Assembly (NCBI RefSeq): GCF_014205835.1
Contig: NZ_JACHCQ010000041.1
Coordinates: 1 to 50,988, forward strand
Length of the DNA stretch: 50,988 bases
DNA from: Pedobacter sp. AK013
GTDB lineage: Bacteria > Bacteroidota > Bacteroidia > Sphingobacteriales > Sphingobacteriaceae
Reading direction: 5' to 3'
Within the stretch, counting starts at the first letter, position 1; the number at the start of each line of letters is the position of its first letter. The notes beneath the pieces are model-generated. The model made no database searches and had not been told where the DNA came from. It saw only the letters and a program-made list of their open reading frames with translations. The translations under genes were made by a program, and so were the position numbers. Below, in pieces: positions 16,582 through 24,461 of the stretch.

Positions 16582-17514
16582 ATGAAAAGGTTGGTATTAA
16601 TCGCAATGCTTTCTGTTGGTGTGCTTGCTAAGGCACAAACTTTTGATGCCGGTGGCAATGGTCCGGCAGTAGCAATGGACGCCGTCGATCGGTTTAACTA
16701 TTTAGGAAAACCGGTAGCTCATTATGGTTTAGGTTGGTATAGCGAAGCGATGAGCATCCCGCCTTATATGTATATGTCGGGCTTTGCAGGAATTAAGCTT
16801 TTTACCTGGGGAGAGGCACGAATGATTATTGATGGAAGTGGCAAAGTCGGAATAGGCACATTAAATCCCGAATCGAAGTTGCATCTTCAGGATGGCAGTG
16901 TATTTATTAAAACTTTACGCGCCGGGAGTAATAGCGAGTATCCATTAATTTCGGGTACGCAGGCGGTAAATGGTACTTCTGGCCATGCTGGCATTTATTT
17001 ATATGAAGATGGGAGCGGAGGTTTCGGACAAGCTTCCGGACTGGCGTTTAAAGTATCGGTAAATGATGCCAGCCCCGCAACTGCATTATTAATCAAAGCC
17101 AATGGCAATATTGGTATTGGTACGGATACCCCAAATGAAAAACTCTCCGTAAACGGCAAAATCCGTGCTAAAGAAATTAAAGTAGAAGCCACCAACTGGC
17201 CCGATTATGTTTTTGAGGAGGGTTACAAGGTTGGAAAGTTAGAAGAGTTGGAAAGTTATATTAAAGCGAATAAACACTTGCCCGATATGCCGGCTGCTAG
17301 AGAAATTGCCACTAATGGATTGGAATTAGGAGAGATGGTAAGATTGCAACAACAGAAGATAGAGGAATTAACATTGCATTTAATAGATAAAGATAAAGCC
17401 CTTAAAAAAGTAGAACTCGAAAATACCCAACTGAAAGCAAAACAGGTGGAACAAGACACCGCCATTAAAAAAATGATTGAACGAATAGATAAAATTGAAC
17501 TTAAAAAGCCATAA
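16582..17514 (+). CDS. Tail-fibre-like exported protein 6
   Basis: A 310-residue protein. Signal peptide ends near LAKAQ (residue 19). The head contains GKVGIGTLNPESKLHLQDGS and a segment (NSEYPLISGTQAVNGTSGHA) unlike its neighbours, then GNIGIGTDTPNEKLSV, the type A module EIKVEATNWPDYVFEEGYKV, LGEMVRLQQQKIEELTLHLI and a coiled coil rich in Lys and Glu. Its start directly abuts the previous stop, and its own stop is one base before the next ATG. Confidence 0.7.
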   Translation: MKRLVLIAMLSVGVLAKAQTFDAGGNGPAVAMDAVDRFNYLGKPVAHYGLGWYSEAMSIPPYMYMSGFAGIKLFTWGEARMIIDGSGKVGIGTLNPESKLHLQDGSVFIKTLRAGSNSEYPLISGTQAVNGTSGHAGIYLYEDGSGGFGQASGLAFKVSVNDASPATALLIKANGNIGIGTDTPNEKLSVNGKIRAKEIKVEATNWPDYVFEEGYKVGKLEELESYIKANKHLPDMPAAREIATNGLELGEMVRLQQQKIEELTLHLIDKDKALKKVELENTQLKAKQVEQDTAIKKMIERIDKIELKKP

Positions 17515-17515
17515 A

Positions 17516-18490
17516 ATGAAAAAAATATTACTCGTATCTATATTAATTGGAAGTGTTCTAAATCAGGTAAAAGCACAATTGGGAAATGTTAAGGGAAATG
17601 CTTTTGAGATATCTTCATCAGGTGGTACAACCACAAACAACGTGATGCATAAAACATGGCTTTTACGTAACAACGATGGAGATAGTTGGTACACAGCATC
17701 CGTACACGATGGAATTGCTGTTGATGTATCATTCTGGAATCCGCAAGTAGATACGCGCACCTGGTGGGAGCGAAATCCTTATAGCGGAACACAGATGTGG
17801 GGAGATGCGAGCCAAACTTATATGGTGTTATCGGGCGGGAACTTAGGCTTGGGTACCCTTACCCCGACTTCGAAGCTTGAAGTACAAACATCAGGCAATG
17901 GTTGGCCATTAAGTTTACGGGCCAATGCCTTTAGTCCTGGTGATATTAACGGGATAAAGTTTTATTCAGGATACATAGGTGAAGATAAATGGGCAGGTAT
18001 AGCTAGCGTGGCAGAGGATTTGCATAGCAATAAAACCGCTTTATCTTTTTATTCTGGCCAAACAGAAAAAATAAGATTGGCCTGGAATGGAAACGTTGGT
18101 ATTGGTACATCTAACCCACAGGATAAGCTTACAGTAGCTGGAAACATTGGCGCCCGCGAAATAAAGGTTTCTATTAACGCAGGTGCAGATTTTGTATTTG
18201 AGGCTGATTATAAACTTCCGGACTTAGCAGAACTTGAAAAATTTGTGAAAACCAACAAGCACCTACCTGATATTCAGACTGCAAAGCAGATGATCGAAAA
18301 TGGTATAAATCTGGGAGAATTGAATATTAAACTGTTGCAAAAGGTTGAAGAACTCACCCTGCACCTAATAGAGAAAGATAAAAATATTACACAGCTAACA
18401 GAACAGTTAAAATTGCAGGCAGAAATGCTTAAGGCTTTTGCGAAACAGTTAAAAACAATCGAGGAATCTAAAAATAAACTTAAAGATTAA
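17516..18490 (+). CDS. Tail-fibre-like exported protein 7 (type B C-terminus)
   Basis: I take ATG 17516 (MKKILLVSILIGSVLNQVKA) as the start because it opens a proper signal peptide; a longer reading from TTG 17495 would put a charged stretch before it. The head is unique (WGDASQTYMVLSGGNLGLGT, later GYIGEDKWAGIASVAEDLHS). GNVGIGTSNPQDKLTV leads to the type B module (EIKVSINAGADFVFEADYKL, then LGELNIKLLQKVEELTLHLI) and a coiled coil. Only this gene and the one at 13824 carry type B. Confidence 0.7.
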   Translation: MKKILLVSILIGSVLNQVKAQLGNVKGNAFEISSSGGTTTNNVMHKTWLLRNNDGDSWYTASVHDGIAVDVSFWNPQVDTRTWWERNPYSGTQMWGDASQTYMVLSGGNLGLGTLTPTSKLEVQTSGNGWPLSLRANAFSPGDINGIKFYSGYIGEDKWAGIASVAEDLHSNKTALSFYSGQTEKIRLAWNGNVGIGTSNPQDKLTVAGNIGAREIKVSINAGADFVFEADYKLPDLAELEKFVKTNKHLPDIQTAKQMIENGINLGELNIKLLQKVEELTLHLIEKDKNITQLTEQLKLQAEMLKAFAKQLKTIEESKNKLKD

Positions 18491-18491
18491 T

Positions 18492-19372
18492 ATGAAAACA
18501 ATAGCAACATTATGTTTTGCTGTTCTATGCATAAACAGCTTTGCTCAAGAAACTTTACAGTCAGTTACCGATAGGGGGACGACAACAAATAAGGAAATCC
18601 AATTCAGATCAGAGGCAAATCCAAACAAATATGCTTTTGCTGGTGGTACCCCTGGCTATGCAAGGATTGGTGCTTATGATATAACAACCGGCTATGATAA
18701 CTTATTTATTGAAGCTGCAAATGTAAGTGTTGGGCATTCTGCTCCACGTGCTGTTTTTGACATTACCAAGCCAATTCCCGACGGAGCATTAGGTGCGGTA
18801 TTAGGAAGATTACCTGAGGGTGACGATGTTGGAAGTGGGACTTTTTTGGGCACACAAGGACATAATACCAATGCCTTAGGAGGGAAAAGCTTTTCCATTG
18901 TACATAACTTTTACGGTCAAACAAACAGTTCTATCAATTTCCATAGAGGTGGAGATATGACAGGAGGATTTATTAGTTTCAGCACTAATGCGAATGAAGA
19001 AAAATTAAGAATTGATGCTTATGGCAATGTGGGTATTGGTACAACTAATCCCACCGAAAGATTGTCAGTAAATGGCAAAATACGCGCTAAAGAAATCAAA
19101 GTAGAAGCCACCAACTGGCCCGATTATGTTTTTGACGAGGGTTACAGGGTTGGAAAGTTAGAAGAGTTGGAAAGTTATATCAAAGCAAACAAACATTTGC
19201 CTGATATGCCGGCGGCCAAAGAAGTAAAGGAAAATGGAGTAGCGCTCGGCGAATGAACAAACTTTTACTTCAAAAAATAGAAGAATTAACGCTTTATGTA
19301 ATTGAGTTGAAAAAAGAAAATTTAGACCAGCAAAAACAACTCGATCAATTGAAAAAAAATAATCAGCAATAA
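18492..19372 (+). pseudogene. Tail-fibre-like exported protein 8, frameshifted
   Basis: Signal peptide near residues 1-18 (INSFAQ), a head with GGKSFSIVHNFYGQTNSSIN, GNVGIGTTNPTERLSV and the type A module. The frame ends at 19256 with LGE then TGA. In paralogues the codons are GAA ATG AAC; here one A is missing (GAATGAAC), which is a one-base deletion. The other frame continues as MNKLLLQKIEELTLYVIELK to a TAA at 19370-19372. The stop and the shifted ATG overlap (ATGA), so the coiled-coil tail could in principle be made as a separate peptide. Confidence 0.85.
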
Positions 19373-19377
19373 AAAAC

Positions 19378-20049
19378 ATGAAAAAAATCTATTTAGCACT
19401 CATTTTAGCCTGTTCATCTATAGTGGTTCAGGCGCAAAGTCAGACCATCAATGGTGATTTATCTATAGGTGTCGAGGGGACAGCATTGACTGGACCAGGG
19501 AATAGGGTGTATTTTAATGGAGCAAGCTTTAATGGAGATGAGTTATCTATTTATCGTTTTAACAGAGGGGCAGATATTAGCGATCTGAGGGTAAATATTG
19601 GCGATAATTATGGTAGCGGTGATGATCGTTTTCTTGTGGGATCTCATAACTGGCAGGATGGCCAATATTACGCGCATATGGTTGTGGGCGCAGATGGAAA
19701 GGTGGGTATTGGCACAGAAACTTTCGGTGCTGAACGCCTGGCCGTTAATGGCAATATCCGCGCCAAAGAAGTTAAAGTGGAAGCAACAGGCTGGCCTGAT
19801 TATGTATTCCAAAAGGATTATAAAATCTCCTCTCTATCAGATTTAGACCGTTACATTAAAGCAAATAAACATCTTCCGGGTATTCCAAGCGCACAAGAAG
19901 TGGAGAAAAACGGGATTGAACTAGGGGAAATGAACAAACTGTTGCTGCAAAAAATCGAAGAACTAACCCTGCATCTGATTGAAAAGGATAAAACAATTGA
20001 AGGCATATTGAAGAGGATGGACGAAATGGAGCAAAAAATAAAAAAATAA
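19378..20049 (+). CDS. Tail-fibre-like exported protein 9 (shortest)
   Basis: A 223-residue protein with signal peptide ending near VVQAQ (residue 20) and a short head (FNRGADISDLRVNIGDNYGS). GKVGIGTETFGAERLAVNGN leads to a diverged module (EVKVEATGWPDYVFQKDYKI, NKHLPGIPSAQEVEKNGIEL) with LGEMNKLLLQKIEELTLHLI and a short coiled coil. The module is closer to the general Bacteroidota form than to the locally homogenised type A. Confidence 0.7.
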   Translation: MKKIYLALILACSSIVVQAQSQTINGDLSIGVEGTALTGPGNRVYFNGASFNGDELSIYRFNRGADISDLRVNIGDNYGSGDDRFLVGSHNWQDGQYYAHMVVGADGKVGIGTETFGAERLAVNGNIRAKEVKVEATGWPDYVFQKDYKISSLSDLDRYIKANKHLPGIPSAQEVEKNGIELGEMNKLLLQKIEELTLHLIEKDKTIEGILKRMDEMEQKIKK

Positions 20050-20057
20050 GCACACTG

Positions 20058-21062
20058 ATGATGAAATTTCAAATATTATTCGCTGTTGGTACATTATGCC
20101 TAAGTACTGTATGTATTGCCCAGAATACTTTTCCTATAACAGGTAATGTTGGCATTGGAACAAATTCTCCTGTTATTCGGTTACAAGTTCAAAAGGAATC
20201 TTCTGCTCCTGCGATTATGATTGGTGGAGGGTATACGGGGACGCCAAGATTGCAGATTTATGGTTTGGGGGAAGACCCTAGTGCTTGGATGGGGCTTGGG
20301 ACAGATATGGGCGGGCATTCATATGAACACAGTATTTATTTTCCGAAAGCGCCATCCGGCAGTACTGTAGGGAGGTTGAGTATCGGTAATTATAATGGTA
20401 GTTTGTATCAATCCAGATTAACGATTTTAGATAATGGGAACATTGGTTTAGGTACCGAAAATCCTCAAAGCCTTTTGCATGTTGCTGGTGGATCTCTGAT
20501 GGAGGATAATTTAAAAATTTTTGCTAAAGATGCCGCATGGGCTGAGGGAGTTTTGGTGGTAAAACCTTCAGGATGGGGCGGATTGAGGATAGCAAGATTA
20601 GATCCATTAACTAATAATTATGATGGCAATTGGGCAGTTGGCTATAATGCTAATACTGGGAATGATTTTTCAATTTCTAACCATGTTGGAAATGTGCAGT
20701 CAGATTATCTTTTTCATATTAATGCTGTAACCAAAAATGTAGGTATTGGTACTTCCACGCCTTCTGAGAAACTTGCGGTCAATGGAACAATTAAAGCAAA
20801 GGAAATTAAGGTAAATATGCAGGGCTGGCCTGATTATGTTTTCGCTACAGACTATCGTAAACTTAGTCTAGGTGAACTTGAAAAATATATTTCGGTTAAT
20901 AAACACCTGCCGGGTCTTCCTTCGGCAAAAGAAGCCGAAAAGAATGGCATTGAACTTGGAGAAATGAATAAAAAACTGCTCGAAAAGATAGAAGAGCTTA
21001 CTCTGTACATGATCAGCCAACAAAAAGAAATAGATGAATTGAAGAAGAAAGTTAAACAGTAA
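20058..21062 (+). CDS. Tail-fibre-like exported protein 10
   Basis: A 334-residue protein; start 20058 or 20061 (MMKF). Signal peptide ends near VCIAQ. Three GNxGxGT motifs (NVGIGTNSP, NIGLGTENP, NVGIGTSTP) divide the head. The C-terminal module is the most diverged of the set (EIKVNMQGWPDYVFATDYRK, NKHLPGLPSAKEAEKNGIEL), ending with LGEMNKKLLEKIEELTLYMI and a short coiled coil. It closes the array; a 146-bp gap follows before the pilin-like genes. Confidence 0.7.
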   Translation: MMKFQILFAVGTLCLSTVCIAQNTFPITGNVGIGTNSPVIRLQVQKESSAPAIMIGGGYTGTPRLQIYGLGEDPSAWMGLGTDMGGHSYEHSIYFPKAPSGSTVGRLSIGNYNGSLYQSRLTILDNGNIGLGTENPQSLLHVAGGSLMEDNLKIFAKDAAWAEGVLVVKPSGWGGLRIARLDPLTNNYDGNWAVGYNANTGNDFSISNHVGNVQSDYLFHINAVTKNVGIGTSTPSEKLAVNGTIKAKEIKVNMQGWPDYVFATDYRKLSLGELEKYISVNKHLPGLPSAKEAEKNGIELGEMNKKLLEKIEELTLYMISQQKEIDELKKKVKQ

Positions 21063-21208
21063 ACAGTTTTCAGTTGGCAGTTTTCAGTTTTTTTAATAAC
21101 CAATTATCAACAATTGTTTTAGACAATTTGACTATCAACCATGAACCAATAACCAAGCAATAACCAATTTGAAAGCACCAATGACTAATAAACCAATGAA
21201 CTAAAAAT
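21063..21208. other. Low-complexity gap with ACCAAT-type repeats
   Basis: Contains repeated CAGTTTTCAGTT and several CCAATAACCAA/ACCAATGA units, with no gene. The repeats resemble slippage-prone spacer sequence. It separates the tail-fibre-like array from the pseudopilin genes and is the largest gap inside the operon. Confidence 0.55.
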
Positions 21209-22447
21209 ATGCTCAAAGCCGGCGCTTTATATTTCTCCATCATTGTAGCTTTCATCATTGCAGCGATCTGTGCATCGCTGATCATGCTGGCTGCGCATTA
21301 TCGCGGAAGTTACCTGCAAGAGATGCGGATGGCCAGGTTAAGCAGGAATATGGATTCGGGTATTGCTTATGTACTTGCAGAAAGTGCAAACAGCGGGCAA
21401 AACAACGTCGCTTTAGATCTCTTTGGCGACCAGACCGACAGCGTATTGATTGAAAAAAAACACTGGGGCATTTTTACTTTGGCTACCGTAAAAAGTTTCG
21501 TACTGGCCGATAGCCTGAAGCGGAGTTTTTTGATGGGGCAGGAAACCAGTAACGATGGTCTGGCGGTTTACCTCAGCGATGAAGACCGGCCTTTATCGGT
21601 TAGTGGCGATACCCGCATTACCGGTAATGTAGAAGTGCCCAAGGCAGGGATGCGCAAATCGTATGTAGATAGCCGGCCATATTCGGGCGATCAGCTGGTT
21701 TATGGTAAAATTGCCGACAGTAAACGAACACTGGGCGGATTGGAAAGCAAGTGGATTAAGGAAATAGAAAGCGAACTCGATTTTGATCTGGCGAAACTTC
21801 CCACTTTAAATGCTGATGATGAACAGGTTTCTTTTTTCGACAGGGTTAAAAAGTTTAATGTATCGGGCCTAAGTCAGATCACTAACCAGCTTTCAGGTCA
21901 GGTTATTTTGTATTCTGATACCACCGTGAAGATTTCGGCAGCGGCAAAACTTGATAATACCATCATTTATGCCAAAAGCATTGTAGTGGCCGATGGTTTT
22001 AAAGGCAATTGCCAGCTTTTTGCCAGAGATTCTATTGTTACAGGAAATGATGTAACCCTGAATTACCCATCGGTGCTGGGACTATTAAGTAAAGAAAAGA
22101 TGGTTGATCAGGCCAAGGTTACACTGGGTAAAAACAATCGCTTTGAAGGCATTATTTTCAGTTACGAACCTAAAAGATCGGCATTGCAAACCCTGGTAAG
22201 CCTGGGCGAGCAAACTACGGTACAAGGCGAAGTGTACGCAACAGGACTGATTAAACTCGATAAGAAGGTAAAGGTAGCAGGAAAGGTTTCCTGTAACCGC
22301 TTTATCATGAAAACCCCCGCAACACTCTATGAGAATTTCCTGATTGATGTAATACTGAACAGAAAGGCAAGGAGCCGGGTATACCTTAGCTCGGCCATAT
22401 TTACGGGGGGGGATGAAAGACAAAAAATATTGAGATGGCAAAATTAA
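21209..22447 (+). CDS. GspK/PilX-like membrane protein with a beta-helix-like ectodomain
   Basis: A 412-residue protein. The N-terminus has one hydrophobic helix (residues ~6-31, LYFSIIVAFIIAAICASLIM) like the PilX/GspK-type minor pilins, but I see no clear prepilin cleavage site. The second half (residues ~130-370) has short repeated strands around polar turns (LSVSGDTRITGNVEVPK, GQVILYSDTTVKISAAAKLD, TTVQGEVYATGLIKLDKKVK), typical of bactofilin or right-handed beta-helix proteins. It overlaps the next pseudopilin gene by 13 bases, so its place matches the minor pseudopilin GspK in type II systems. The function is inferred from context. Confidence 0.6.
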   Translation: MLKAGALYFSIIVAFIIAAICASLIMLAAHYRGSYLQEMRMARLSRNMDSGIAYVLAESANSGQNNVALDLFGDQTDSVLIEKKHWGIFTLATVKSFVLADSLKRSFLMGQETSNDGLAVYLSDEDRPLSVSGDTRITGNVEVPKAGMRKSYVDSRPYSGDQLVYGKIADSKRTLGGLESKWIKEIESELDFDLAKLPTLNADDEQVSFFDRVKKFNVSGLSQITNQLSGQVILYSDTTVKISAAAKLDNTIIYAKSIVVADGFKGNCQLFARDSIVTGNDVTLNYPSVLGLLSKEKMVDQAKVTLGKNNRFEGIIFSYEPKRSALQTLVSLGEQTTVQGEVYATGLIKLDKKVKVAGKVSCNRFIMKTPATLYENFLIDVILNRKARSRVYLSSAIFTGGDERQKILRWQN

Positions 22448-22800
22448 AGGGCAAGCAACTCGAAGCCTCTACATTGATTGAGGTACTCATTGCCATGGTG
22501 ATCATCATGGTTGTTTTTTCTATTGCGATGGGGCTTTTTTCCAATGTGCTTAGCGGCGGTGTATCCATGCGGAAAGTGCAGATCGGGCAGCAGCTGGAAA
22601 GCCTTAGGGTGCAGGTTGTTGAAAGTAGAAGTATTGAACAGGAAAATCTCCGGGTTGATAGTGTCGATTATAAAATCAGTGTAGTTAAACAGATTGCTCC
22701 AGCCATGCAGCTTTTGGAAATCAAGGCAAATGACCATGGAACACCGGCAGGTAATATCAGGTTTCTTTTAAAAATGAACGATGAAAGCAAAGAAAATTGA
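22435..22800 (+). CDS. Minor pseudopilin (GspI-like)
   Basis: A 121-residue protein with the type IV pilin signature near its N-terminus: a short basic leader, then STLIEVLIAMVIIMVVFSIA, with Glu at position 5 of the mature helix as in class III N-methylation signals. The leader ends in Ala rather than Gly. The small C-terminal domain has three or four predicted strands. Overlaps of 13 and 20 bases with the flanking genes imply coupled translation. It is a probable tip pseudopilin processed by the peptidase at 40856. Confidence 0.8.
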   Translation: MAKLKGKQLEASTLIEVLIAMVIIMVVFSIAMGLFSNVLSGGVSMRKVQIGQQLESLRVQVVESRSIEQENLRVDSVDYKISVVKQIAPAMQLLEIKANDHGTPAGNIRFLLKMNDESKEN

Positions 22801-23257
22801 GGCCTATACCCTGATGGAAATAGCTATTGCTATGCTGCTGGCTGCAATATGTATGAGCATCTGTTACACGGCGTACAGTATGATTGGAGATTATTTTCGT
22901 GCTTTTCAGAAAAAAAATGCCGCCACAGAAGAAGTACTTACTTTACGCAGAACCATGGAAAGAGATATGGCTAAGGGCCGCTACCTGATCAGAACAGCCG
23001 AAGGAATCAATATCACCGGAGATAGTGTGAATATCGCTTACAAATTTGCAGATACAGTAATACTACGAAAGGCAGAAAATTTGCGTACCGATAGCTTTCA
23101 TGTAAGTCCGGTTGAAACCAGTTTTCTTTTTGAAGGAAGGGAAAGCCTTGAGATGGATACCGTTGATCACATCAGTTTTAGGCTTAAAACGGAAAAACAA
23201 CAGATGATCCCGATCACATTAGGGAAATTTTATAGTGCCCACGATTTACTTAAATAA
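22781..23257 (+). CDS. Minor pseudopilin (GspJ-like)
   Basis: A 158-residue protein with leader MKAKKIEA, then YTLMEIAIAMLLAAICMSIC, the conserved hydrophobic pilin helix with Glu5, followed by a mostly beta C-terminal domain. Length and position after a GspI-like gene suggest GspJ. As in the other two pilin-like proteins here, the residue before the mature N-terminus is Ala instead of Gly. It ends one base before the GspF start. Confidence 0.8.
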   Translation: MKAKKIEAYTLMEIAIAMLLAAICMSICYTAYSMIGDYFRAFQKKNAATEEVLTLRRTMERDMAKGRYLIRTAEGINITGDSVNIAYKFADTVILRKAENLRTDSFHVSPVETSFLFEGRESLEMDTVDHISFRLKTEKQQMIPITLGKFYSAHDLLK

Positions 23258-23258
23258 C

Positions 23259-24398
23259 ATGCCATCAATAGATATTTCAAAAATCCAGAAAAAAAATGCT
23301 CCGCTCAAAGAAAAGGAGGAAGCAGGTTTTTTTGATTTTTTGAGCAAAGATATTTCTTTCGGAAAGGGTAAATTATCTGATAAGAAAAAGGAAGGGTTTT
23401 ACAATGAACTGGGTACGCTGATCCGGTCGGGTATCGATATCCGCTCTGCGCTCGAACTTACGTCGGGTTCTTATACCCAAAAAAAGGATGTAGAACTTTT
23501 TTCTTCCGTACAGAAACAGGTAATAGCCGGTAAATCGCTGTCAGAAACCATGCAGGCCGAATCGAAATTCAGTCCATACGAATATTACAGTGTAAAAATA
23601 GGGGAAGAAACAGGTAAGCTTGGCGAGGTGCTGGGCGAACTGGCCAAATATTATAAATCGAAAATCAGTCAGCAACGGAAAATTATCGGTGCCATTACCT
23701 ACCCACTATTGGTGCTGTTTACCTCTTTCGCAGCAGTGTTTTTTATGATCAAATTTGTGGTACCCATGTTTGCCGATGTTTTTAAACGTTTTGGCGGCAA
23801 GCTACCTTATATCACCTCACTCATCGTGAGTTTTTCCGATTGGTTCGATCGTTATATCTACCTCATGCTGTTGGTTATTGTAGCATTGGTGATTCTCTAT
23901 TTTGTAAACCGGAATAAATTCTGGTTTAAAAAAGGAGCGGCCTTGCTCTTGCTCCGCATCCCGATAGTGGGCGAAATTACCAGGAAAATCTACCTGGCCC
24001 GTTTTGCCAATACCATGCGCCTGCTCACCGAAACCAATACCCCTTTGTTACAGGCCTTAGAACTGGTAAGGCAGATGATTACTTTTTACCCTGTAGAAAA
24101 TTCGCTTCGCCTGGCTGAAAAAGATATCCTTTTAGGAAGCAGCCTCTCGGCAGCACTCTCTAAATATGATTTTTATCCCGCAAAATTTATCCAGATGATC
24201 AAAATTGCCGAAGAAGTAAACCGCCTCGAATACTTTTTTGAACAATTGGCCGAACAATATACCGAAGAGGTAGAATACAAAACCAATGCCATCAGCGGCT
24301 TATTGGAGCCTTTAATTATCATCTTTTTAGGGCTGGTAGTCGGGGTGATTTTGATTGCCATGTATCTGCCGATGTTCCAGATGAGCAGTAGTTTTTAA
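23259..24398 (+). CDS. gspF: Type II secretion inner-membrane platform protein GspF
   Basis: A 379-residue polytopic protein with two repeated GspF domains. The first (residues ~45-165) has FYNELGTLIRSGIDIRSALE, then YEYYSVKIGEETGKLGEVLG. The second (residues ~245-365) has FANTMRLLTETNTPLLQALE, then FIQMIKIAEEVNRLEYFFEQ. Three membrane helices lie near residues 145-170, 200-220 and 350-372. ATG 23259 is chosen over the upstream GTG 23235, because the latter lies inside the previous gene. It anchors the ATPase GspE and drives pseudopilus assembly. GspE is 17 kb away, at 41373, across the Rhs and mobile-element region. Confidence 0.9.
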   Translation: MPSIDISKIQKKNAPLKEKEEAGFFDFLSKDISFGKGKLSDKKKEGFYNELGTLIRSGIDIRSALELTSGSYTQKKDVELFSSVQKQVIAGKSLSETMQAESKFSPYEYYSVKIGEETGKLGEVLGELAKYYKSKISQQRKIIGAITYPLLVLFTSFAAVFFMIKFVVPMFADVFKRFGGKLPYITSLIVSFSDWFDRYIYLMLLVIVALVILYFVNRNKFWFKKGAALLLLRIPIVGEITRKIYLARFANTMRLLTETNTPLLQALELVRQMITFYPVENSLRLAEKDILLGSSLSAALSKYDFYPAKFIQMIKIAEEVNRLEYFFEQLAEQYTEEVEYKTNAISGLLEPLIIIFLGLVVGVILIAMYLPMFQMSSSF

Positions 24399-24461
24399 AA
24401 GTAGAATGAAATTAAATTCAGACCATTTATTATCCATTATAACGTTCAAACAAATAATTAT

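Noticed and set aside
11907..21062. A prophage tail-fibre region
   Set aside because: The proteins resemble tail fibres at the C-terminus, but all have Sec signal peptides and no capsid, portal, terminase, baseplate or lysis genes are present. Flanking genes belong to a secretion system.
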